A stretch of 9,546 nt of DNA from Methanobacteriota archaeon (GCA_016207475.1 JACQPM010000119.1:1-9546), one strand, 5' to 3'; positions 1 through 6,769 are shown, numbered from the stretch's first letter. Translations and numbers: made by a program. The notes: generated by a model not told the origin, from the sequence alone.

Positions 1-335
1 CCCTTGACCTTTGCAAGGGTCCCTGGGTTCAGCCCCACGGTCAGGGCCCCCATGTCATACCTGAGGTTGACCTCGCTCCCGGATAGTATCCTCAGGAGCC
101 CGCCCCTCTCCATCCGCCCCTTGGAGGTGGGGAAGCGCCGGACGGCGGTGACCACGGACTGGAGCTTCACCTCCCCCCCGTACTCCCTCCGCACCGCCGG
201 CAGGATCTCCCTGGCCAGGGCCCTCGTGTTTATGATCCCATTCCCCATATACTCCCCGAGCTGCGGGTACTCGGCCAGGACCCGCCTCACCAGCTCCGAG
301 ATCTTGGTACCGTCATCCCGCCCTCGTTTCCGCAT
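1..335 (-). CDS. Unrecognised archaeal protein, 3' end beyond left edge (possible ACT-domain-type small protein)
   Basis: The minus-strand frame is open from ATG at 335-333 to the window edge, giving 111 complete codons. An in-frame TGA lies at 365-363 with no ATG, GTG or TTG between, so 335 is the first possible start. A weak GAGGT lies about 11 bases before it. Residues 1-11 are basic and polar. Residues 12-68 look helical, with a core IINTRALAREI at 34-44 and a second amphipathic helix ending VVTAVRRF (61-68). Residues 80-102 alternate as strands (LLRILSGSEVNLRY, then ALTVGL). From memory, this order (a helix with a GIINYSALAR-like core, then an ACT-like beta segment) resembles a family of uncharacterised archaeal proteins, but I cannot confirm it. 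It is divergently transcribed from carA and shares its intergenic region. The plus-strand open frame over the same bases lacks sensible protein character. I am fairly sure this is a gene and unsure of its function. Confidence 0.6.
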   Translation of the reverse strand, partial: MRKRGRDDGTKISELVRRVLAEYPQLGEYMGNGIINTRALAREILPAVRREYGGEVKLQSVVTAVRRFPTSKGRMERGGLLRILSGSEVNLRYDMGALTVGLNPGTLAKVK

Positions 336-412
336 AAAAATCTCAAACCTCGCTATTTTGAGTCAAACGCGAGATAAATTTTAAGTCCTAGGAATATATC
401 TATTTCGGTAGG
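336..412. promoter_or_regulatory. Divergent promoter region between the left-edge gene and carA
   Basis: This 77-bp gap is AT-rich against GC-rich genes. A near-palindromic AT box, TAAATTTTAA at 375-384, is a plausible TATA element in both directions. For carA it would place the transcript start about 8-10 bases before ATG 413. No properly spaced Shine-Dalgarno exists there, since GGTAGG abuts the ATG, so carA mRNA is probably nearly leaderless. For the minus gene it gives a start near 354. Other elements visible are a perfect inverted repeat TTTGA-G-TCAAA (357-367) flush against the AT box, a palindrome TCCTAGGA (386-393) between the AT box and the carA start, and TCAAAC repeated exactly 20 bp apart (343-348 and 363-368). 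These could be operator sites; that is inference. Confidence 0.45.
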
Positions 413-1495
413 ATGTACGCCACTCTCGTCTTGAAGGACGGCACCGTCCTGGAAGGCGAAGGCTTCGGGGCCGAGGGGGAGGTCTTCGGGGAGGTGGTCT
501 TCAACACCAGCATGTGCGGCTACCAGGAGGCCCTCACCGATCCCAGCTACAAGGGGCAGATCCTGCTCCTCACCTATCCCTTGGTGGGAAACTACGGCGT
601 GAACAGGGAGGACTTCGAGTCCGACGGGATAAAGGTGGAGGGGTTTGCCGTCAGGGAGCGCTGCTCCGTCCCCAGCCACAGGGACGCGGAGAGGAATCTC
701 GACGCCTTCCTGAGGGAGAGCAAGACCCCCGGGATAGCAGGGATCGATACCAGGGCCCTGACCATAAAGATAAGGGAGTACGGGACTATGAAGGGGGCCC
801 TGAGGACCTCCGTCAGCCCTATCGATGGACCTGAGCTCCTGGAGAGGGCGAGGGAGGCCAGGGAGATCGGGGAGCTGGACCTGGTATCCCAGGTCACCTG
901 CCGGGAGCCGAGGCGCTACGGCGAGGGGCGGAAGCACGTGGTCCTCGTAGACTGCGGGATGAAGTACAGCATCCTCCGCAACCTCCTGAAGAGGGGGGTG
1001 GCGGTGACCGTCGTGCCCGCCGCCATGCCGGCCAAGGATATACTGGGGCTGGAGCCTGACGGGATCGTGGTCTCCAACGGCCCGGGAGACCCTGTGCGCG
1101 CGCCCTACGCCATAGAGGCCCTGCGGGACCTGATTGAGGAGAGGCCCATATTCGGGATCTGCCTGGGCCACCAGCTCCTGGCCCTGGCCGCTGGCGGGCG
1201 GACCTACAAGCTGAAGTTCGGCCACCGGGGAGTCAACCAGCCCGTCAAGGACCTCCGTCAAGGCAGGGTATTCATCACCTCCCAGAACCACGGCTACGCG
1301 GTGGACGCCTCCTCCATGGAGGGGACGGGCTTCGAGGTCGCCAGGATCAACCTGAACGACAGGACGGTAGAAGGGCTTCGCCATCGAAAGCTGCCGGTCT
1401 TCTCCATCCAGTACCACGCGGAGGCCCACCCTGGGCCTTTGGAGAACGAGTACCTCTTCGACGAGTTCCTGGCGGAAGTGGAGAGGCAGAAGTAA
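413..1495 (+). CDS. carA: Carbamoyl-phosphate synthase small (glutaminase) subunit
   Basis: CarA hydrolyses glutamine and channels ammonia to CarB for carbamoyl phosphate synthesis, which feeds arginine and pyrimidines. It is cytoplasmic. At 360 residues it is a normal length for the family. The N-terminal CPSase domain covers about residues 1-140, with FNTSMCGYQEALTDPSY at 30-46 and GIAGIDTRALT at 107-117. The class I glutamine amidotransferase domain covers about 175-356. The nucleophile is C250 in FGICLGHQ, and the other triad members are H335 and E337 in SIQYHAEAHPGP. SNGPGDP (221-227) and FGHRGVNQPV (269-278) are also characteristic. A336 stands where most relatives have proline (YHPEA); the catalytic residues themselves are intact. 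ATG 413 gives the expected family start, MYATLVLKDGT. The stop codon shares its last A with the carB start (TAATG), so the two are translationally coupled. Confidence 0.97.
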   Translation: MYATLVLKDGTVLEGEGFGAEGEVFGEVVFNTSMCGYQEALTDPSYKGQILLLTYPLVGNYGVNREDFESDGIKVEGFAVRERCSVPSHRDAERNLDAFLRESKTPGIAGIDTRALTIKIREYGTMKGALRTSVSPIDGPELLERAREAREIGELDLVSQVTCREPRRYGEGRKHVVLVDCGMKYSILRNLLKRGVAVTVVPAAMPAKDILGLEPDGIVVSNGPGDPVRAPYAIEALRDLIEERPIFGICLGHQLLALAAGGRTYKLKFGHRGVNQPVKDLRQGRVFITSQNHGYAVDASSMEGTGFEVARINLNDRTVEGLRHRKLPVFSIQYHAEAHPGPLENEYLFDEFLAEVERQK

Positions 1496-4400
1496 TGCCC
1501 AAGCGGACCGACATAAGGAAGATCATGGTCATTGGCTCTGGGCCCATCATCATAGGCCAGGCGGCTGAGTTCGATTATTCTGGCTCCCAGGCCTGCAAGT
1601 CCCTGATGGAGGAGGGCTACCAAGTGGTCCTGGTGAACTCCAATCCGGCCACGATACAGACGGACAGGGAGATAGCCGATATCATCTACATAGAGCCCCT
1701 GACGCCCGAGATCGTGGCCAGGATCATAGAGAAGGAGAGGCCTGACGGTCTTCTCCCCACCATGGGGGGGCAGACGGGCCTAAACCTGGCCGCCAAGCTG
1801 GCTGAGATGGGGGCCCTGGATAAGTACAATGTCCGGGTCTTAGGGACCTCCGTCGAGGCGATAAGGATGGCCGAGGACCGGGCCCTCTTCGCCCAGCTGA
1901 TGCGGGAGATCGGGGAGCCGGTCCCCCCCAGCGCAGCAGTGAAGAGCCTCGAAGAGGCCAAGAGAGAGGCCAGGAAGATAGGATACCCGGTAATCATCCG
2001 CCCCGCCTACACCCTGGGAGGGACCGGGGGCGGCATGGCCGGAGACGAGGAGGAGCTCCTGAAGGTGGCCAGGAGAGGCCTTGAAGCCTCCATGGTCCAC
2101 CAGGTCCTCGTAGAGCGATCGCTCCTGGGCTGGTACGAGTTCGAGTACGAGGTGATGTGCGACAGGGCCGGCAACTGCATCATCGTCTGCAACATGGAGA
2201 ACGTGGACCCCATGGGCATCCACACCGGTGAGTCCATCGTGGTGGCACCTGCCCAGACCCTCTCGGATGTGGACCACCAGAAGCTGAGGTCCGCGGCCTT
2301 CAGGATCATCAGGGCCCTCCGGATAGAGGGGGGGTGCAACGTCCAGTTCGCCGTGAACCCGAAGACCTGGGAGTACCACGTCATCGAGGTGAACCCGAGG
2401 GTATCCCGGTCCTCGGCCCTGGCCTCCAAAGCCACGGGCTACCCAATAGCCAAGATCGCCGCCAAGATCGCCGTGGGCATGACCCTGGACGAGATCCCCA
2501 ACGACGTGACGAAGGAGACCCCCGCGTCCTTCGAGCCGGCCCTGGACTACATCGTCACGAAGATACCCCGGTGGCCCTTCGACAAGTTCCGGACCGCGGA
2601 GAAGCACATCGGCACCCAGATGAAGTCCACGGGCGAGGTCATGGCGATCGGGCGGACCTTCGAGGAGTCCCTCCAGAAGGCGATCCGATCCCTCGATATA
2701 AAGCGCTCCGGCCTCTGCGCCGACGGGAGGAAGGAGGAGAAGAACCTCCAGGTGATAAAGGAGAACCTCCAGAACCCCACGGACAAGCGGATCTTCCACA
2801 TAGCCAACGGCCTCAAGGCAGGGATGACGGTCGAGGAGATAAACGCCCTCACCGGCATCTCTCCCTTCTTCCTCCACAAGATGGCGGCGATCCTGGAGAT
2901 GGAGAGGGGACTCCAGGGAAAGAAGCTCCCCGACCTGGATTGGAGGACCCTCAGGGAGGCCAAGAGGTTCGGCTTCTCGGACAGCCAGCTGGCGAACCTC
3001 CTGGGCGCCGGGGAGAAAGAGGTGAGGGAGCGCAGGAAGGCCTCGGGGCCCGTCTACAAGATGGTGGACACCTGCGCCGCCGAGTTCGAGGCCAAGACCC
3101 CCTACTACTACTCCACCTACGAGGAGGTGGACGAGGTGGGCGTGAGCAAGGGGAGGAAGGTCCTCATCCTGGGTGGCGGGCCGATACGCATAGCCCAGGG
3201 GATAGAGTTCGACTACTGCTGCGTCCACGGCGTCCTGGCCCTGCGGGAGGCCGGGGTCGAGGCCATAATCATAAACAACAACCCCGAGACCGTCTCCACT
3301 GACTATGACACGGCCGACAAGCTCTACTTCGAGCCCCTCGCCCTGGAGGACGTATTGAACGTCATAGAGAAGGAGAAGCCGGAAGGCGTCATCGTCCAGT
3401 TCGGGGGCCAGACCTCCCTCAACCTCGCCGTCCCCCTGGCAAGGGAGGGCGTCCGCATCCTGGGGACCGCTCCCGAGGATATAGACCGGGCCGAGGACAG
3501 GGAGAAGTTCACCAGGATCCTCAACAAACTGGAGATACCCCAGGCGGAGTATGGGACCGGCTACTCCTTCGCCGAGGCCAAGGAGATCGCAGGGCGGATA
3601 GGCTATCCCGTCCTGGTACGCCCCTCCTACGTCCTGGGGGGCCGTGCCATGGCCATCGTCTACGACGAGGCCCATCTGGCGGAGTACATGGAGGAGGCCA
3701 TAGAGGTCTCCGAGGACCACCCCATCCTGGTGGACAAGTTCCTGCAGGAGGCCATCGAAATAGACGTGGACGCGGTATCGGACGGGCGGGACGTCTTCAT
3801 AGGCGGGATCATGGAGCACATAGAGCACGCCGGCATCCACTCCGGGGACTCGGCCTGCGTCCTCCCGCCCCAGACCCTGTCCCGCGGCGTTGTCAGGAAG
3901 CTCAAGGAGTACACCATAAGGCTCGCCAGGGAGCTCAGGGTTGTGGGCCTCCTCAACATCCAGTACGCCGTCAAGGGGAAGAAGGTCTATATCATCGAGG
4001 CCAACCCCAGGGCCTCCAGGACCGTGCCCTACGTCTCCAAGGCCATTGGCGTTCCTCTGGCGAAGATAGCCACGAGGGTGATGCTGGGGGCGAAGCTCCG
4101 GGACCTGGGATACGTGGGGGAGCGGAAGGTGAGGCACGTGGCTGTGAAGGAGGCTGTCTTCCCCTTCGTCAAGCTCCCGGGGGTGGACCCGGTCCTGGGC
4201 CCGGAGATGAAGTCCACGGGCGAGGTGATGGGCGTGGACTTCGACTTCGGGAGGGCCTACTACAAGGCGGAGCTGGCTGCCGGGAACAAGCTGCCCACGG
4301 AGGGGAGGGTCTTCATCAGCGTCCAGAAGGCGGACATGGAGAAGATCGCCCCCATAGCCATGAGGCTGCGGGAGATGGGCTTCAAGATCCTGGCGACGAG

Positions 4401-4749
4401 CGGGACCCATAAGGGTCTGGAGGAACATGGCATCGAAGCCATGCTGGTGAAGAAGGTGAGCGAAGGCACCCCCAATATTTTGGACATGATGGTGGAGCGT
4501 GGGACCGACCTCATCATAAACACGCCTACGGCCGGTAAGGTCCCCTACACCGACGGCTTCTATATCAGGAGGTATGCCGTGGACCTGAACATTCCATATA
4601 TAACCACCATCACGGGCGCCGAAGCGGCGGTCAGGGCCATAGAAAGTATAAAGGCGGGGGAGATAAGTATAAGGTCTATGGACGAGTACCACAAGGGGCA
4701 TGTCCACGAGCTGAGGCTGGAGGACTTCGAGCCCCCGGCCAGGAGATGA
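1495..4749 (+). CDS. carB: Carbamoyl-phosphate synthase large subunit, full-length single chain
   Basis: CarB makes carbamoyl phosphate from bicarbonate, CarA-derived ammonia and two ATP. Its 1084 residues match the one-piece enzyme; some methanogens split it into two genes. The two synthetase halves are homologous. The first runs about 1-400 (GSGPIIIGQ at 14-22; YPVIIRPAYTLGGTGGG at 164-180; predicted metal ligands Q284, E298, N300). The second runs about 553-930 (GGGPIRIAQGIEFDY at 560-574; YPVLVRPSYVLGGRAM at 704-719; Q823, E835, N837). Each half ends in MKSTGEVM (376-383 and 905-912). Between them is the helical oligomerisation region (about 403-550). Residues 937-1055 form the MGS-like effector domain (KILATSGTHKGL, LIINTPTAGK), which in relatives binds nucleotide effectors or contributes an ornithine site, so feedback control is likely. 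The ATG overlaps the carA stop by one base, and TGA at 4747-4749 is one base before argG. Confidence 0.97.
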   Translation: MPKRTDIRKIMVIGSGPIIIGQAAEFDYSGSQACKSLMEEGYQVVLVNSNPATIQTDREIADIIYIEPLTPEIVARIIEKERPDGLLPTMGGQTGLNLAAKLAEMGALDKYNVRVLGTSVEAIRMAEDRALFAQLMREIGEPVPPSAAVKSLEEAKREARKIGYPVIIRPAYTLGGTGGGMAGDEEELLKVARRGLEASMVHQVLVERSLLGWYEFEYEVMCDRAGNCIIVCNMENVDPMGIHTGESIVVAPAQTLSDVDHQKLRSAAFRIIRALRIEGGCNVQFAVNPKTWEYHVIEVNPRVSRSSALASKATGYPIAKIAAKIAVGMTLDEIPNDVTKETPASFEPALDYIVTKIPRWPFDKFRTAEKHIGTQMKSTGEVMAIGRTFEESLQKAIRSLDIKRSGLCADGRKEEKNLQVIKENLQNPTDKRIFHIANGLKAGMTVEEINALTGISPFFLHKMAAILEMERGLQGKKLPDLDWRTLREAKRFGFSDSQLANLLGAGEKEVRERRKASGPVYKMVDTCAAEFEAKTPYYYSTYEEVDEVGVSKGRKVLILGGGPIRIAQGIEFDYCCVHGVLALREAGVEAIIINNNPETVSTDYDTADKLYFEPLALEDVLNVIEKEKPEGVIVQFGGQTSLNLAVPLAREGVRILGTAPEDIDRAEDREKFTRILNKLEIPQAEYGTGYSFAEAKEIAGRIGYPVLVRPSYVLGGRAMAIVYDEAHLAEYMEEAIEVSEDHPILVDKFLQEAIEIDVDAVSDGRDVFIGGIMEHIEHAGIHSGDSACVLPPQTLSRGVVRKLKEYTIRLARELRVVGLLNIQYAVKGKKVYIIEANPRASRTVPYVSKAIGVPLAKIATRVMLGAKLRDLGYVGERKVRHVAVKEAVFPFVKLPGVDPVLGPEMKSTGEVMGVDFDFGRAYYKAELAAGNKLPTEGRVFISVQKADMEKIAPIAMRLREMGFKILATSGTHKGLEEHGIEAMLVKKVSEGTPNILDMMVERGTDLIINTPTAGKVPYTDGFYIRRYAVDLNIPYITTITGAEAAVRAIESIKAGEISIRSMDEYHKGHVHELRLEDFEPPARR

Positions 4750-4750
4750 G

Positions 4751-5929
4751 ATGAAGGCGGTCCTTGCCTACTCTGGCGGCTTAGATACGTCGGTCTGCGT
4801 CAGGCTCCTCCAGGAGAAGTACAGCTGTGAGGTGGTCACGGTAACGGTGGATGTAGGCATCTCCCCGGAGGAGCTGAAGGAGGCCGAGGAGAAGGCCCAG
4901 AGGCTGGGCGCCGAGCACTTCACCGTGGACGCGCGGGAGGAGTTCGCCAGGGAGTACATCTTCAGGGCCATAAAGGCCAACGCCCTATATGAAGGGTATC
5001 CGCTCTCCACATCCCTAGCTAGACCTCTCATAGCCCTGAAGGTGGTGGAGGTGGCCCGGAAGGTGGGCGCCAATGCACTGGCCCACGGGGCCACTGGCAA
5101 AGGGAATGATCAATTCAGGTTCGAGGCCGTCTTCAGGTCCAGGGCCCCGGACCTGAGGATCATAGCCCCGGTCCGGGAGCTCAATCTGACGAGGAAAGAG
5201 TCCATAGCCTATGCCAAGGAGAAGGGCGTCCCTGTGCCCGTCAACCTGGATAAGCCTTTCTCTGTGGACGAGAACCTCTGGGGGAGGTCGATAGAAGGCG
5301 GTATCCTCGAAGATCCCGACACGGTGCCTCCGGAGGAGATCTTCCAGTGGACAAAGCTAAGGGCGGAAAAACCACAGGTGGTGGAGGTGGCCTTCGAGGG
5401 TGGGGTACCAGTCGCCATAGATGGCAAGGCCATGGGGCCGGTGGATCTGATAACCAAAATGAACGAGGTGGCCGGGCGGCACGGGGTGGGGCGGGTCGAT
5501 ATCGTGGAGGACCGGATCCTGGGCCTCAAGGCCAGGGAAAACTACGAGTGCCCTGGCGCTATCGCGCTCCTGACCGCCCATCGGCAGCTGGAGCAGCTGG
5601 TCCTGACACGGAGGGAACTGAGGTTCAAGGAATCTGTGGATTCCGCCTGGGGAGAGCTCATATACCAAGGGTTGTGGACCGAGCCACTGCGGGATGATTT
5701 AGACGCCTTCATCGACAACACCCAGGCCAGGGCCACCGGCACCGTCAGGCTGAGGCTCCACAACGGGTCCTGCCACACCATAGCCCGCTCTTCCCCCTAC
5801 GCCCTCTACTCCAAGGAGCTCGTCTCCTTCGACGAGAAGGGCCTGGACCAGCGGGAGGTAGAGGGGATGCTCAAGTACCACGCCCTGCAGGCTGAGATGT
5901 ACGAGAGGGTGAAGAAGAAGGCTCGATGA
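4751..5929 (+). CDS. argG: Argininosuccinate synthase
   Basis: ArgG condenses citrulline with aspartate using ATP to give argininosuccinate, the penultimate step of arginine synthesis, in the cytoplasm. Its 392 residues are a usual length. The PP-loop ATP site is AYSGGLDTS at 6-14. The family signature AHGATGKGNDQ is at 111-121, and LWGRSIEGGILEDP at 176-189 is also typical. The C-terminal region holds the oligomerisation helices, with a lysine-rich end (RVKKKAR). GGAG at 4742-4745, inside the last carB codons, is a good Shine-Dalgarno for ATG 4751, so expression is coupled to carB. Grouping with carA and carB points to arginine supply rather than pyrimidines as the shared output. argH and argF are not in the window. 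No clear terminator follows; the next plus-strand gene has its own promoter. Confidence 0.97.
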   Translation: MKAVLAYSGGLDTSVCVRLLQEKYSCEVVTVTVDVGISPEELKEAEEKAQRLGAEHFTVDAREEFAREYIFRAIKANALYEGYPLSTSLARPLIALKVVEVARKVGANALAHGATGKGNDQFRFEAVFRSRAPDLRIIAPVRELNLTRKESIAYAKEKGVPVPVNLDKPFSVDENLWGRSIEGGILEDPDTVPPEEIFQWTKLRAEKPQVVEVAFEGGVPVAIDGKAMGPVDLITKMNEVAGRHGVGRVDIVEDRILGLKARENYECPGAIALLTAHRQLEQLVLTRRELRFKESVDSAWGELIYQGLWTEPLRDDLDAFIDNTQARATGTVRLRLHNGSCHTIARSSPYALYSKELVSFDEKGLDQREVEGMLKYHALQAEMYERVKKKAR

Positions 5930-5951
5930 TCAGTCAAATACTTTGTACCTT

Positions 5952-6023
5952 CTAATGCCTTCCGACCACAAACTCATCGTGCAGCGCCTTGGCCTCCGCC
6001 AGACCCTCCCCGGAAACCCACAT
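5952..6023 (-). pseudogene. Remnant of an aspartate kinase C-terminal tail
   Basis: A 23-codon minus-strand frame (ATG 6023-6021, TAG 5954-5952) ends in EAKALHDEFVVGRH. The intact aspartate kinase 0.8 kb away ends in VAKALHDEFVMGK, so 10 of 13 aligned residues match and the distance to the stop codon is nearly the same. At DNA level 23 of 24 bases match (5967-5990 against 6782-6805). The single difference, GAT against GAC for aspartate, is synonymous, which suggests past coding use. Homology stops about 15 codons from the end; the first codons (MWVSGEGL) do not match. A TATA-like AT run sits only a few bases before the ATG, too close to drive it, and a TAA lies in frame a few codons further up. 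I infer a decayed gene tail, not a working gene. It could instead be an attachment-site-like direct repeat. Confidence 0.5.
5967..5990 (+). repeat. Direct repeat copy A (aspartate kinase 3' end sequence)
   Basis: This 24-base segment matches 6782-6805 in the same orientation at 23 of 24 positions by hand alignment; the only change is A5976 against G6791. The two copies bracket about 0.8 kb holding the small basic protein gene and the histone gene. Matching weakens quickly on both sides of the 24 bases. Confidence 0.6.
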
Positions 6024-6059
6024 TTTATATATCCCACCCCCTTAAGTAATACCGGAGGT
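6023..6059 (+). promoter_or_regulatory. TATA box and Shine-Dalgarno for the small basic protein gene
   Basis: TTTTATATAT at 6023-6032 is a strong archaeal TATA box. Transcription would be expected to start near 6051-6055. GGAGGT at 6054-6059 lies 8 bases before ATG 6068 and would fall right at the start of the transcript. A second ATG at 6061-6063 is in another frame and only 1 base from the GGAGGT, so 6068 is preferred. The strong box and strong ribosome site suggest an abundant product. Confidence 0.6.
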
Positions 6060-6067
6060 AATGGCCA

Positions 6068-6319
6068 ATGTTCTACATAAATGGGTTGGAGTACTTGGGC
6101 AGGGACGTGAAGATCAAGGGTAAGGCCATGAAGGGCGTCGAGGCCAAGAGGTTCGTCACCCTGAAGAAGACGGACAGGAAGCCCAGCGCGGACGAGGTGA
6201 AGAAGCTGGCCCAGGAGTACAGGTCCAAGGGCAACGCGAAGCTCGCAAAGGTCTGGGTCATGCAGATGAATGGGAACAAGTGGAAGAAGGTCATCGACAC
6301 GATAAACATCAAGAAGTAG
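6068..6319 (+). CDS. Unrecognised small lysine-rich basic protein (83 aa)
   Basis: I do not recognise this family. It is 83 residues with 18 Lys and 4 Arg against 8 acidic residues, a net charge near +14. No signal peptide, membrane segment, zinc-binding cysteines or known motif is visible. The N-terminal part (FYINGLEYLGRDVKIKG, 2-18) reads as strands. Residues 39-54 (PSADEVKKLAQEYRSK) form a likely amphipathic helix. Residues 60-83 look like a beta hairpin with two tryptophans (W63, W72) and a NGNKW turn. It has a strong TATA box and a well placed GGAGGT, and it faces an archaeal histone gene across a 123-bp gap. Size, charge and promoter suggest a nucleic-acid-binding protein, either nucleoid-associated or ribosome-associated, but this is inference. 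It does not look like Alba, MC1, Sul7d or Cren7. Coding is supported by the start signals and coherent composition; the opposite-strand frame over it is the less likely one. Confidence 0.75.
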   Translation: MFYINGLEYLGRDVKIKGKAMKGVEAKRFVTLKKTDRKPSADEVKKLAQEYRSKGNAKLAKVWVMQMNGNKWKKVIDTINIKK

Positions 6320-6442
6320 CCTGCCACACCTTCTCCTTAAACTGCCTGATGAGGGGCCTGGGGAGCGCTCTCTAGCCTCAGCCAGACTGGCCCCGATCGC
6401 AAATCCGTCTATCCGATACTAGGAGCTATGCGGGAGAGCCCT
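6320..6442. other. Gap between convergent genes, with a possible hairpin
   Basis: This 123-bp gap between two gene ends shows no T-rich terminator and no RNA gene that I recognise. GGGGCC (6353-6358) can pair with GGCCCC (6389-6394) across a 30-base loop that itself contains the palindrome GAGCGCTC (6363-6370). CCAGACTGG (6382-6390) is a second small inverted repeat. In this GC-rich sequence such pairings may be chance. Confidence 0.2.
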
Positions 6443-6646
6443 CTACCTCCCCATCACCATCCGGATATCCTCGGCCTTCACCGTCTTCCTCTTGGCGTGC
6501 TTGGCGTACTTTCCGGCCTCAGCGGCTATCTCGGCCCCTCTCTTCCCCAACACCTTGGCAAGCTCCTCTCTGGCATCCAGCCCGACTCTCAGCCCCGAAG
6601 CTTTCCTTATAATCCGATCCATTGCGGTTAGCGGCAGTTCTCCCAT
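6443..6646 (-). CDS. Archaeal histone
   Basis: This DNA-wrapping protein of the archaeal nucleoid forms a dimer of histone folds that can join into tetramers or longer stacks. It is 67 residues, the usual tail-less size. The fold is clear: alpha1 with LPLTAMDRIIRKA (4-16), a long central helix (about 23-51), the loop KRKTVKAEDI (52-61) and a short last helix. By alignment to HMfB from memory, DNA-contact residues R11, R20, K54 and T55 and the dimer-dimer pair H50 and D60 are kept. Atypical are S17 for the loop glycine (G16 of HMfB) and positions 15, 35 and 62, now basic where HMfB has acidic residues. The C-terminus stops at GR, a little shorter than HMfB. GAGGTGA (6657-6651) lies 4 bases before ATG 6646 and fixes the start. 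It is transcribed separately from the upstream aspartate kinase. Confidence 0.93.
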   Translation of the reverse strand: MGELPLTAMDRIIRKASGLRVGLDAREELAKVLGKRGAEIAAEAGKYAKHAKRKTVKAEDIRMVMGR

Positions 6647-6650
6647 AAAA

Positions 6651-6692
6651 TCACCTCGATAAAGCTGTTTAAATACGGATATATAAATATTT
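6651..6692 (-). promoter_or_regulatory. Histone gene promoter and ribosome binding site
   Basis: On the minus strand, TTTATATAT (6687-6679) is a strong TATA box. It predicts a start near 6659 and a leader of about 13 bases carrying GAGGTGA (6657-6651). A second AT box, ATTTAAAC (6674-6667), is closer and would give a leaderless transcript; the first fits the ribosome site better. Confidence 0.6.
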
Positions 6693-6711
6693 GTGAAAAG
6701 GCCAGTACTGC

Positions 6712-6725
6712 GAGAGAAAAGATAT
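6712..6725 (-). terminator. Possible T-rich terminator after aspartate kinase
   Basis: Read on the minus strand, ATATCTTTTCTCTC lies about 45 bases past the kinase stop codon and before the histone promoter. Archaeal termination often uses T-rich runs without a hairpin, so position and composition fit, but the run is interrupted and the evidence is weak. Confidence 0.3.
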
Positions 6726-6769
6726 AATTTACCATTAAATACGTGCTCAAATCCCGATAGAGTTGACTG

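Noticed and set aside
4..384. A 126-codon plus-strand open frame at the left edge
   Set aside because: It is rich in Ser, Pro, Arg and Thr with no coherent domain, and it ends inside the divergent promoter region. The minus-strand frame over the same bases has better protein character and a defined start.
353..1429. A 358-codon open frame antisense to carA
   Set aside because: Same cause as the carB shadow; carA has complete catalytic residues and a normal length.
2334..3302. A 322-codon plus-strand open frame inside carB
   Set aside because: It is a second frame of carB with extreme Gly, Arg and Pro content and no motif.
1840..4707. A 955-codon open frame antisense to carB
   Set aside because: It mirrors carB, where GC-rich codon choice removes stops on the other strand. 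Its residue makeup (rich in Gly, Leu, His, Pro, Asp) is typical of shadow frames, and carB on the plus strand has every expected motif.
5952..6023. Reading the 23-codon frame as a working microprotein
   Set aside because: Its ATG is only a few bases from the AT run that serves the opposite-strand gene's promoter, no ribosome site precedes it, and its only recognisable part is a copied kinase tail.
6428..6631. A 67-codon plus-strand open frame opposite the histone gene
   Set aside because: The histone frame matches a known fold residue by residue and has a ribosome site; the opposite frame has neither.
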